NCBI GenBank assembly: GCA_022702705.1
Contig: CM040428.1
Span: forward strand, 98,963,805 to 99,027,804
Origin: Papilionanthe hookeriana x Papilionanthe teres
Taxonomy: Eukaryota > Streptophyta > Magnoliopsida > Asparagales > Orchidaceae
DNA: 64,000 nt
Direction of reading: 5' to 3'
The notes beneath the pieces were generated by a model. The model saw only the letters and a program-made list of their open reading frames with translations. It did not search any database and was not told where the DNA came from. The translations under genes were made by a program, and so were the position numbers. Shown here in pieces: positions 36,371-46,900 of the stretch (the first letter of the stretch is position 1; each line of letters starts with the position of its first letter).

Positions 36371-38112
36371 AAAATCATTTAATAACAAAACTAAATGAAA
36401 TCATTAACAATTAAATCTAAAATAACTTGAACACTATTCCAAACTTAAACTAATTTTTTATAATTAAATCAAAATTAAAAAATTAAATCATTAAGTTTAA
36501 ATCATCAAAGTATTTAATAATTTGATTTGCCCTTTTTAAAGCTCTTATTATTATAACTCTTAAGTGAGGTGTCAAGTGAATTGTTACCTCACTTATAGGA
36601 TATTCAAATGTCCTAGTTCACTGAGCAAAAAGAACAAAACTTAAACTCCCGGATGATTAATTCACTTGTATAATTAAATTCTCTTGGACTTAAAACAATC
36701 CTAGAGGTATTGAAAAGATGTTTAAGATTCGTCTTAAGCACTTCCTCAATATGATAGGATGTTTATAAGAACAATTGAATTTAATTATTCTTTGATGAAG
36801 AAAATCGTCCTTAAACCAAAACACAAGAACCTAGACGTCATAGGAGATGACTAGTTATAGGATTAGGACTTTGGTAGACAACCAAAACCTTTCCCTTAGC
36901 TTTACCTAGGTACTTGTTGAAATATTTAAATGCCTTAAAGTGTGTTTTAAGTGCAGCTTGGGATGACGGGAAGACCCTCCAGGTACACTTTTATTTTATT
37001 GCAATTTACTTTATTGCAATTTACTGTACTTTTCTTGCATGATAAACAACTGTTGCATGAAAACCAAAACCTTTAGGATAGTCCCTAAACTGAAACCAAA
37101 ACAAAATTAAAAGTAATTACAAGATAAAAATTCACTGCCACAATATTTCAAAATATAAAACAACTCAAAATTTAATCACAAACAGAACAATAAACTACAA
37201 TTGCAACTAAATTAAAACGTCTCGTTGAATGATCGGGAATACCTCGGATGATGTAACCCACGTGTTGCTAACGGGATTTCCCAGGGTCTAAATGAAGGTG
37301 TGGAACTCATTCAGTTGAGTTTAGCAAATTCATCTGGACTAAGTGAATTCGATGAAAATAATGGTGCCGGGATGACGGAACCGTGGGATCTTAATCGGTT
37401 CTGTTTAATCAACTTTAAGATTTGTTTTAATTAAAATATTAAAAACACTTGGATTTTTAAGATTTTCTCTAAACCAAAACACTTCTCTCATCTCCTGATT
37501 TATGACTTCTAAAACTAAACCTCTACAACGACAAGGAGCTCGGAGCATGGTGGGCAGCACGGCCATCGTCATCAGCAAAACCTGAGTCTACTTCAGCAAA
37601 ACTGTCCTAGAATTTAAACAACAAAGCCATAGAATTTCGAGGTAGTTTGCCTAGTGCAACATAAATCCTCAATTCTTCGTTAGGCATTTGCATGATCATG
37701 TCATGTAAATTAAGCCCTAACCGGTCTTAGGACTCGAGGCGATCGTTCGGTACGACATAAACCCTCACATTTTCTAAGCCGATTGTATGATTATGTCATA
37801 CGAATATAAGTCCTAATTAACTAAAATTGGCAAGATTGAAATATCGGATAATATTAGGATTTTCTCAAATCTAAGCCAAACAATAGGATAGTTTGGGAAG
37901 TTGCCAAGATTCTTCTTGGATCCTCAGCTTCTCCTACTTCTCTTCCTTTGGATTCTCAAAAATAAATCGTTCCAAATTTTGAGTCATTCCCTTTTGAATC
38001 TCCAAAACTCAAATCCTTTGAAAACCTTAAAATTTGAAATTATTGAGAGCAAAACCACTGATCATTATCGAGAGTTTTCTTAAATGATTCCCGTCATTTA
38101 AGATGTAATTAA

Positions 38113-38191
38113 CTATAGGGGCTTGCCCTTATAGGGTACTTTAAGAACCCAAGTAATATAAACCCTGCTTAATTCATTTATATTAAGCAGG
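38113..38191 (+). repeat. Two conserved hairpins in LTR C (U5)
   Basis: The first has arms CTATAGGG (38113-38120) and CCCTTATAG (38126-38134). The second has perfect 10-bp arms at 38164-38173 and 38182-38191. Both occur at the same LTR position in copies B and E. Confidence 0.7.
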
Positions 38192-38516
38192 AGAACTTGT
38201 CGTCTTATAAAATTGGTTCGCAGGCCAAACGGATGTCACAAATCTTCTAGTTTATTTAATCGAGCCCCATCATCAAGCAGTGTGTTTATTCCTCGGGATA
38301 GATACTCAGTTTGTGGTGCGGTGCTCGTTTATATAAACTATTTGGGATGTGAGATCGGTTTAATTTCATATCTTAAGATTTTCAAATTTAAAATTATTTT
38401 CAAAATCAAATACTACTTTTCAAATTATATATTTAAATTAAATTAAAAATTCGCCGACAACTTCTGTAGGCGACCCCTTTTCAAAAATACAACACAAGCC
38501 TAAAAATATGCCGACA

Positions 38517-39565
38517 ATCATCAGGATACAACCAAATAAAGATGGCATCGGAAGACGAAAAGCTCACAGCCTTCAGAACGCCAATCGGAATATACTGCTA
38601 CACATTTCGGATTGAAGAACGCAGTAGCAACATACCAAAGAGCTATGACGAAAATTTTTTATGATCTCATTCACAACCAAGTTGAATTCTACGTGGATGA
38701 TGTAGTCATCAAAAGCAAACTGAAGGAAGATCACCTGTATGATTTGAGATTTGTTTTCGAACGATTAAGACAATATAACCTTAAGATGAATCCCTTAAAA
38801 TGCGCCTTCGGTGTCACCTCTGGGAAATTCTTAGGATTTGTTGTCCGACATCGTGGAATAGAAATCTATCCGGAGAATATTAAAGCTATCTTAGAAATGC
38901 CACCTCCCAAAACCTTGAAACAATTGCGATCCTTTCAAGGGAAATTAGCATATCTTCGACGCTTTATTTCGAATTTGTCACGAAGGTGTCAGCCTTTTTC
39001 AGCTTTGGTTAAGCAGGATGCCAAGTTTACTTAGGATTCCAAATGTCAACATGCCTTCGATGAATTCAAACAATATTTAATGACACCTCCTGTCTTAGCA
39101 GCCCCAGTCTCAGGTAGACCGCTGATACTGTATACCACGGCTTTAGACGACTCTCTCGGAGCCCTGCTAGCCCAGGTTAATGACGAGGGGAAAGAAAAAT
39201 CTCTCTACTACTTAAGTCGTCGTCTAATACCGACGGAAGTAAAGTATCCCCCGATTGAGAAGCATTGTTTGGCCCTGATCTTCGCTGCTCAAAAGCTCAG
39301 GCATTACATGCTTTCTCACAAGGTCAACCTTATCTCTAAAGTTAATCCATTGCAATATTTGATGACTCGCCCGACACTTTCCGGTAGACTCGCTAGGTGG
39401 TCGATGATACTATTGCAATTTGATATAACTTTCGTACTGCTTCGTGCCGTAAAAGGACAAGTCCTAGAAGACTTCCTCGCAACACACCCTTTATCGGCAG
39501 AATCACCTCTCAACAACGACTTTCCAGACGAGCAGATAATGTGCCTAGAAGACCCCGAAAATTGA
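38517..39565 (+). pseudogene. pol: RT and RNase H of BD
   Basis: The RT resumes abruptly at SSGYNQIKMA (38518). An 8-base deletion near 38603 removes the VMP codons before GLKNA and shifts the frame. LKNAVATYQRAM, the active-site box YVDD (38690-38701) and CAFGVTSGKFLGFVVRHRGI follow, typical of Tat-lineage RT. A stop at 39032-39034 replaces a tryptophan codon. The connection and RNase H part (39080-39565) has YYLSRRL, EKHCLALIFAAQKLRHY and the tail WSMILLQFDITFV; its first catalytic aspartate motif is not canonical, as is common when a second RNase H is present. The frame ends at TGA 39563-39565. Confidence 0.93.
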
Positions 39566-39985
39566 CGTTGGGAACTGTACTTCGACAGAGCATCTTCAGC
39601 ATAGAGAAATAAAGAATTGCAAACGATAGTGCCCGATAAGGCAGGAATCAGACTAATATTTATATCACCGGAACGGGGGATGTTAAGGTACTCCTACCAC
39701 TTAACAGAACCGTGTACAAACAACGAAGCAGAATACGAAGCCCTTATAACCGGATTGGAATTAACCATTCAGATGGGGATAGTGGATATCAACATCTATG
39801 GGGATTCTCAGTTGATAATTCAACAGGTCGCAAGACAAACAGAATTCTAAAGCCAAGACTCGAGCAGTACTTTCAGTATGCCATGAAATTGTTGGAGCAG
39901 ATTCCGAATGTAATGATCTACAAGATTCCCAGTAGAGAAAATGCTCTTGCAGATGTGTTAGCCCGCCTTGGAGGATGAATCAGTT
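39566..39985 (+). pseudogene. pol: Second (plant-type) RNase H of BD
   Basis: Visible motifs are WELYFDRASS (first aspartate), NNEAEYEALITGLELT (glutamate) and IYGDSQLIIQQV (aspartate), then the C-terminal stretch with KIPSRENALADVLARL. A second RNase H with the LYFDGASS signature defines the Tat lineage. There is a stop near 39601 and two compensating one-base frameshifts near 39840 and 39968. Confidence 0.9.
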
Positions 39986-41350
39986 GAAGTGTCAGTTCAG
40001 GGACGTCAGGTTCTCCCACAACTCGACATGGACACGATACATAAGTCAGGAAAAGAAGAAGAAACATTTGCACCAGTAACAGAAAATGCAGAAGACTGGC
40101 GTCAACCGCTAATAGACTACCTGCAAACAGGAAATCTACCTGATGATAAGTAACTCACCCATCAAATTAAGAAAAGAACTCTGTCTTACGCATTAATAAA
40201 CAATACGTTATATAGAAGGTCTTTCGATCAGATGTGCCTAAGGTGCCTGAGTGAGTCCGAGGCTCGTAAAATTGTTAAAGAAGTGCACTCAGGACTTTGT
40301 GGCACTCATCAGTCGGGTCTGAAAATGAAGATGAAAATTAAAAGATTAGGGTACTACTGGCCCTCAATGATGACCGACTGCATGAAAGTTGCAAAGAGTT
40401 GTCACCAGTGCCAAGTGCATGGAGTGGTTTTACAACAACCTCCAAATGTGCTACATCCGACAATTGCATCATGGCCATTTGAATGTTGGGGCACAGATAT
40501 TGTGGGCCCGATATAACCGCCTTCTTCAAGAGGACATCGCTTCATTCTTGCAGCTACAGATTACTTTTCTAAGTGGGCAGAAGCAGTACCGCTCAGAGAA
40601 GTGAAAGCACATCACGTGCTACAGTTCTTCAAGAATCAAGTTGTCTACTGTTTCGGGGTACCGCGCAGAATTATTTCAGATAATGGGCCCGCGTTCAAGA
40701 GTACAAAGATCAATAATTTTGTCAGGAGACACGGGATCGATTGGCGCTATTCAACGATTTGCTACCCAAGATTAAACGGCTTGGCCAAAGCTTTTAATAA
40801 AACTCACGTCCAAATATTAAAGAAAATTTTGGATGACAACAAAAGAAATTGGCACGAGAAGTTGTTAGAAGCTTTATGGGCCTACAGAACAACTTTCAGA
40901 ACTCCTACCCAGTCTACGCCTTACGCCTTAGTGTACGGGTCCGAGGCCCTTTTACCCTTAAAGGTTCAGCTTCCCTCACTCAGAATTGCAGTTGCGAACA
41001 AAATCACTACAGAAGAAAATGCCAAATTACGACTAGAAGAATTGGAAAGCTTAGAAGGGAAACGACTTTCAGCGCAACAAAATTTGGAACTGTACCAAGC
41101 CAAGATGATCCAGGCCCACGATAAACTGGTCCGCCCAAGGACATTCAAAGTCGGTGATTTGGTTCTACTACTCAGAAGACCTATTCTTGTACACTGCAAG
41201 ATAGGAGGTAAATTTGAATCAACTTGGGAAGGTTCGTTCGTGGTCGAGACAGTCTACTCAGGGGGTTCCTACCAGCTTGTTAACTGTCATGGAGAACGAC
41301 CTATGCTTCCAATTAATGGATGATATTTGAAGAAATATTACGCGACCTGA
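39986..41350 (+). pseudogene. pol: Integrase of BD with mutated catalytic glutamate
   Basis: After a linker, the HHCC zinc finger is visible (H in EVHSGLCGTH, C in KSCHQCQVHG, about 40280-40420). The core has WGTDIVGP, DYFSKWAEAVPL (across a stop near 40516 and a frameshift) and RRIISDNGPAFKS. The third catalytic residue, glutamate in the usual G-x-A-E-A-F-N-K motif, is lysine here (AAA, 40787-40789). From 40601 to 41323 the frame is open, including WAYRTTFRTPTQSTPYALVY and the C-terminal GDLVLLLRRPI. A TGA after PING (41321-41323) is shared with F, and the frame then reads YLKKYYAT to a second TGA (41348-41350). Confidence 0.93.
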
Positions 41351-41668
41351 TGTTTCGACGAATGAATTCTCATTCCTAGAAAAACAGGTGGAGTAATCAT
41401 TCATAGCTGGGTCTGAACCCAAAATATAAAAAAAAAAAGATGATAATAAAAAAATCATTAATAAAAAAAATGTGTTAAAAAGAAAATATGTGAAATGATA
41501 AAATTTTGATCTTTTCCTTTAAATCAATTCATTCTTGATCTGTCCTCATCTCTTCCTACTTCCTTTAAAATTTAAAAGAAGTAAATAAAATTTTTCGTTA
41601 ATAAATGCTTTCTTATTATTCTTGTTCTTAGTACATCCCCTGATCCTTTCCTTGTTTTTCGCAGGGAA
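41351..41668 (+). other. Intron-like spacer with 3' splice site before the AlkB ORF
   Basis: This AT-rich stretch has no ORF. It ends in a pyrimidine-rich tract and CTTGTTTTTCGCAG|G (acceptor AG at 41663-41664), five bases before the ATG at 41669. This layout fits expression of the downstream ORF from a spliced RNA. Confidence 0.55.
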
Positions 41669-42612
41669 ATGTCGAACGGGTGGTTGGTTCTGAACTTTAA
41701 GAATGGCGTGAGTCTGGCACTCGATGAAAAGAGGATGAAGGATGGACCGTGATTGAAATTGGCTCTAATTTCACACCAGCCGGGCTACAATATGAAGAAA
41801 CTAATTGGACTCCGATTGATTGGGAAGAGTTCCACAGTCAGACAGTGATGAAATTAGGTGGCCCGAGTCAGCCGTCTACTAGCAAGAAGAGAAAAGCAAA
41901 CACCGCTCATGCAACGGGAGAAGACAAGAAAATAAAGTCCGTGGTTGCTACAGCAGAGGGCAGGCTTGTCAGCGCCATGCCTACAGAAATTCAAGAAGTG
42001 AGGAGAGCCACTCTCACTCCTACTCAATGAAGAAACAAGAACTGTCGCATTCGCAAGATGCTGACTAAGCTGGCAGCAGATCAGCATGAAGAGACAGTCT
42101 CTACCGTTAGTACAAATACTTCGAAGAGATTGGTTCATCAGGAGCCAGAAAAAAGGAGACCAACTCCAAGAACAACAGAAAAGATAAAAGAAATCCCAAG
42201 AAGAGCTGAAATAGAATTAGTACCACGACGCCAGACAGAGCTACCAGTTTTGAAGAGTCTTGTTGTGAAAGCAACCCCGGAGGATGTCTCGACAGAGACT
42301 ATCCCCGAGGAGCTGAGACATGTAGGAGAGTGTGCTGGGGTTGAGCCGTACATCCCGCAAGATGTTACCAGACCACGAGGACTTCAGATAATCCCGGAAT
42401 ACGACCTGGAGAAATTACAGCATGTTGAAAAGAAAACTTTTGAATACTTTGAGAGAATTCGAGGCAAGAGGGTCAAAATCTTGGAAGGCCTTGAGCTGCA
42501 TACGGATGTGTTCTCCGATTACGAACAACAGCAGATTGTGGACTGCATTATCGAGCTTTAGAAAATGGGCCGAGCTGGTCGTCTGAGGGAGAAAATCTAT
42601 TCAGAACCCTAA
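41669..42612 (+). pseudogene. Post-integrase ORF of BD: shared N-terminal domain plus truncated ALKBH9/10-like domain
   Basis: ATG 41669 opens a domain resembling the start of ORF1 (28404) and of the F ORF (12508): VLNFKNGVSLAL, then after a frameshift near 41748 VIEIGSNF. A basic linker of low complexity follows (KKRK near 41890; KRRPTPRTTEKIKEIPRR near 42150). From about 42424 it matches the N-terminal part of plant ALKBH9/ALKBH10 AlkB domains: EKKTFEYFERIRGKRV, ILEGLELHTDVFSDYEQQ, IVDCIIEL, then a stop in place of Q (42559-42561), KMGRAGRLREK and YSEP. The frame ends at TAA 42610-42612, before the GCCYNY motif and all catalytic residues. The stop lies in a 20-base direct repeat, suggesting a rearrangement truncated it. 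The intact family demethylates RNA; this copy cannot. Confidence 0.82.
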
Positions 42613-42702
42613 ATAGACGAAATGAATAAAGAATTCCTTATTTTTAAGAATTTTAATGTAAAAATAAACTGCAAATAAACACGAACCCTAAATAGACGAA
42701 AT
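42604..42702 (+). repeat. 20-base direct repeat at the broken AlkB end
   Basis: The sequence GAACCCTAAATAGACGAAAT occurs exactly at 42604-42623 and 42683-42702. The first copy contains the AlkB stop codon. Confidence 0.9.
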
Positions 42703-42904
42703 AAAATCGAATCACTAAAACGAATAGAACAAATCTAAATCTCAGACTGATTTTCATTCTGAATCCTTCAATTCCAACCTTTCAATTCTCCTTCCCCTGT
42801 GTATTAGAGGATCGACTGTCCTATTGACACGAAGCCACAAACATTATTCGATTTGGTTCTGATGACATGGGATTGGGTCCCACTTCATACAGATCAAATT
42901 TCCT
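42703..42904 (+). other. Start of BD 3' untranslated region
   Basis: About 200 bases between the AlkB ORF and the tandem array contain no ORF and no feature I recognise. Confidence 0.6.
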
Positions 42905-43620
42905 AGGCTGGAGCCGAACTTCCAGTTCTCTTCGAGGCTAGAGCCGAACTTCTAGCTCTCTTTCAAATTTTCGAGGCTGGAGCCAAGCTTCCAGTTCTCT
43001 TCGAGGCTAGAGCAGAACATCTAGCTCTCTTTCAAATTTCTGAGACTGGAGCAGAACTTCTAGTTCTCTTCGAGGCTAGAGCCGAACTTCTAGCTCTCTT
43101 TCAAATTTTCAAGGCTGGAGCCGAACTTCCAGTTCTCTTCGAGGCTAGAGCCGAACTTCTAGCTCTCCTTCAAACTTCTGAGGCTGGAGCCGAACTTCCA
43201 GTTCTCTTCGAGGCTAGAGCCGAACTTCTAGCTCTCTTTCATGCTTCCGAGGCTGGAGCCAAACATCCAATTCTCTTCGAGGCTAGAGCCAAACTTCTAG
43301 CACTCTTTCAAATTTCCGAGCCTGGAGCCGAACTTCCAGTTATCTTCGAGGCTAAAGCCGAACTTCTAGCTCTCTTTCAAACTTTCGAGGCTGGAGCCGA
43401 ACTTCCAGTTCTCTTTGAGGCTAGAGCCGAACTTCTAGCTCTCTTTTAAATTTCTAAGGATGGAGCCTAAACTCCAACTCTCTTCTTGAGGCTAGAGCCT
43501 AAATTCTAGTTCTCTTCAAACTTCCAACTCTCTTCTTGAGGCTAGAGCCTAAATTCTAATTCTCATCAAATCTCGAGGTTGGAACCTAGGTTCCGACGCT
43601 CACCTCAAATCCCGAATTTC
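42905..43620 (+). repeat. Tandem array of ~69-bp dimeric hairpin units
   Basis: About ten units have a spacing of 68-70 bases. Each unit is a dimer: one half carries GGCTGGAGCCGAACTTCCAG, the other GGCTAGAGCCGAACTTCTAG, each followed by a TTCTC or CTCTC tail. CTGGA pairs with TCCAG in one half and CTAGA with TCTAG in the other, so the stem is kept by compensatory change. The last units degrade. Tandem repeats in the 3' untranslated region are known from Tat/Ogre elements and can seed satellites. Confidence 0.92.
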
Positions 43621-43947
43621 CACGAAATCCCTCTTGAAATAAATTTTGAATCGAACTTCAATCGGAATTAAAACTCAAACCAAAATCCAAACTCACACAT
43701 TAAAACTCGAAACAGAAAATGAAATGAATCTAAAATTGAATCTCTCTAGAAATTGTGATCTAGAATTTACTTCATTTTCTCTTCCCCAGCGAGAGTTCTG
43801 GAATCTTCAGTCTTGGAGGTTTACCTGTTACTCCCCAGCAAAAAATTTTCTATACTTCATTCTAAGTGTGTCACTTAGACGTCTGTGTTAGTTCTGTTGA
43901 TCTCTTCGGTCAATGCCAATACGCGCGATGTGCTTAGTTAGCACACC
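43621..43947 (+). other. BD 3' untranslated region before the polypurine tract
   Basis: Non-coding, moderately AT-rich; a short frame (43646-43891) has no recognisable features. Confidence 0.6.
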
Positions 43948-43967
43948 ACACCTATTGGGGGTCCATT
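43948..43967 (+). other. Polypurine tract region of BD
   Basis: ACACCTATTGGGGGTCCATT directly precedes the 3' LTR start TGTTGACC. The G-run would prime plus-strand DNA. Its first 18 bases are exactly complementary to 28079-28096 in the leader. Confidence 0.7.
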
Positions 43968-46900
43968 TGTTGACCTTATTTTGATGAGGTCTGATCTCTC
44001 TCCTTAGTACTTAGGATCTAGCCTTAGGCTTTCCCTTTAACTATCCTAGAGGACTAGAGATGGAACCCACCACTTAGAAATTCAAAACACTTCTTGACTC
44101 TCTTCAAACCCCACAAGTTTGATTGTAAACCCTTAAGCCACTTGGAGGGTTAAAATCAAATGTTAAGGTTTACAGGATGAGTTTCCTATTGGACTCTTTG
44201 GCCTTAGGATTACCCTGGGTGGCCTGGTCTGGTGAGGGTGAGCTTGCACTCACCACACTCACACAAACATACCCCAAACCCTAAAACTACTTTTAACCAA
44301 TTTGACTTCCCGACTCATGTAGGCAATTCATATGGATGGACCTCAACCCTTAGGCCCCTGGCTAAGAGGGTTAGGAACAACATATTAAGTGCCTAAAATG
44401 AGTCCTCTCATGGCTTTTGTGAGCTTAATATGGCTTCATGGCTCAACCAAAATGATTTCATTTCACTCACACTTGATCAATCTTCTTTTTCCCAAAATTT
44501 CAATTTTTGACCCCCGGGACCCTAAACCTACCAAACCTACCAAATGCCCTTGAAATTGCCCAAAATTTGCAAAATTGCCTAAATTACACAAAATTCCTCA
44601 AAACCAATACTAAACATTTCACCCCACTCAAATTGATCATCCATAGCCAAATATACCAAAAATTCCAAAAATACCCCCCAATACCCTCCAAATACCCAAA
44701 ATACCCTTTTAACCTAAAAAATCCAAAAATTCAGAAAATTCCCAGCAAATTCCAGAAAATCCCAAATATTACCATTTTCATTTTGTTCAACAACACCATA
44801 AGCAAATTTTGTCAATTTAACCCACTTTTACCAAAACCCCCAATTTGACATATTTTTAACCTAAGTGGCCCAATGTCCCACCAAACTAACCCAATTGACC
44901 TCAATTTTGATCCAATTCAATTCTAAAATTTAATTCAACATCTCCAATACCAATTTAGACCAAATCCAAACCCAATTTTATCAACATTTGGATCCAATTT
45001 CAATTTGAAGCCTAAGGCCCAATTTTGGCCCATGACCTAAACCTAGCCCAAACCAACCCAACTTAACTCCAAATAGCCCCAAATCTTTTCCTAAGCCCTC
45101 CTAACATCCCCACAAACAAAAAACTAACTTTATTTGCCCCAAATTTGAACCTAAATTCCACCCAAACCTAACCTAAAACCAAAATTCCCTAAATTGGACT
45201 AAACCCAAACCTAACCCAAATAGGTCCAAATCCCTAAATCAAAGCCCAACCAAAGTTGAAAACTCTTTGTCACACCCCCATAAAAATTTTTCAACATCAA
45301 TTTTACATCAAACCCAACATTAACCCAACCTTAGCCCAAGTTAGCCCAATTTAGCCCATTTTCACCCCATTACTAAAAAGGCCCAAATTGAACCCATTTC
45401 AACTCCAAATGACACCAAACCTTTTCCAAATCACTCATGATACATCCCTAAACTAAACCCAACATTTATTTGACATGGTCCTTCACAAAACTTTCATCCA
45501 AAAGCCCATTTTAAAATCTAAGAGCCCACTTCCATAAAGCCTTTAAAAGCCCATTTTTACCAAAGTTCAAAAAAGCCCAAAACTTATTCTAAAGCCCATG
45601 TGAAATTCCCATCACCATACCTTTAATTGAAATCATCCCTAAGTCCTAAATCAATAATCAAATAATTCCAAATCAAGCATCATGCCAATTTCCCCTAAAT
45701 CCATCAAAAATCCCAAAATCCATTTTCATGAAATTAAGCCAAGCCATGGGCAAGCCATAGGCTAGCCATGAAGCCATCCTTGAGCCCCATGCAAGCCATG
45801 TGAGTGGTGTTCATGTGACCATACCATTTTGGGCAAAAGGAGGGAGTCCTTTAATGATTCGCTTAAGAGTGATTAAACCTTTTCATGCTTCCCCTAAACT
45901 ATGCTTAAACTTAAATATGCTTAGATGGTGACTTCTCCCCACTAAGCTAGCTGACTTACCTGATTCCCTTCAGCCCAAATCAGACCTTGGTGGGTGCACC
46001 AAGCCCATTTCCATGGGTTGACCAAACTAAGTCCAAAAGAGCCCCTTCCCCATTCCATTTTGAATCAAGCTCTTTACACATGGCCAATCTCCATTGCTTG
46101 CACCAAACTTAAACCCTGACCTCACTGAACATGAAGGTGACCCATGGCTGGCCGGCCAGCCACCAAAGCCGCCGGAAAACACCATGGCCGAGAGCTTTAT
46201 TTGGATTCAAAAATTTAAACGTGGCTGAGCTGTACCAACTCAATTGGACTCCATGGTTGTTCTTCCCTTGACCAAGGCAGCTGATCCCAAGCGCTAACTC
46301 CCCCTGGGAGGCCCTCTAGCCATGTCTATTTAAACCCACCACCTTCTCGGCCAAACAAGGTGATGAACCAGAGCTTAACAAAACTCTGCCAAAATTGCTC
46401 CAGGACCTTCTCCTAACCCAGAGCAATTGATTCCCAGTGTCCCTTTGCCTCTAATCCCCATTAACGAGCTCAATATCTTAATAAAAAATCCACCCAAAAA
46501 CCAGGACAACTCTGAAACCTCCACCAAAATCAAATTAAACTCACCCACACCTGCACAAGTCCTAGAGAAGAAGTTCCCCAAAGAGAGTCCCCTTACCAGG
46601 CCAGCCATCCTCTCTATCGGCCAAGCTTTGAAATTGGCATTGGTCACTTTCATACCTAGGCAATTCCCGCAGCTAGAGACTTCATCTGGAGCTTCCTTGG
46701 GTGCAATCGAAGGTGCTACAACTCTCTGATTGAAGCTTAACTTCTCAAAGCCAAGGTATGGACCCCTTCTTCCTCCCGAGCTTCCAGTGATTCTCTATTT
46801 TGCTTGGCTTAATTTCATAGCACATAAACGGTATAGATGTGTTCGTCTCCTCAAGACGAATCCATAGAGCATAAAATTTGTTGAGAAATGAGAGAGATCT

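Larger units (their letters stand above)
31478..38516 (+). mobile_element. Giant Tat/Ogre-like LTR copy C inserted in BD
   Basis: This is collinear with copies A, D and E from 'ggccttagga' to the end GCCGACA. The first 246 bases of the LTR are missing. It carries the AT array (36176-36370), placing it in the A/C/E subfamily rather than with the flanking B/D pair. No internal region accompanies it, so it is a solo or truncated LTR. Its 3' end abuts RT codons of BD directly. Confidence 0.88.

Noticed and set aside
27836..38516. LTR B plus gag plus LTR C as a short non-autonomous element with C as its 3' LTR.
   Set aside because: B pairs with D by sequence and by lack of the AT array, while C belongs to the other subfamily. 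C also has no polypurine tract before it.
42905..43620. Regular spacing of a repeat suggested a CRISPR-like array at first glance.
   Set aside because: Units are contiguous with no unique spacers, lie in a plant retrotransposon 3' untranslated region, and are a dimeric tandem repeat.
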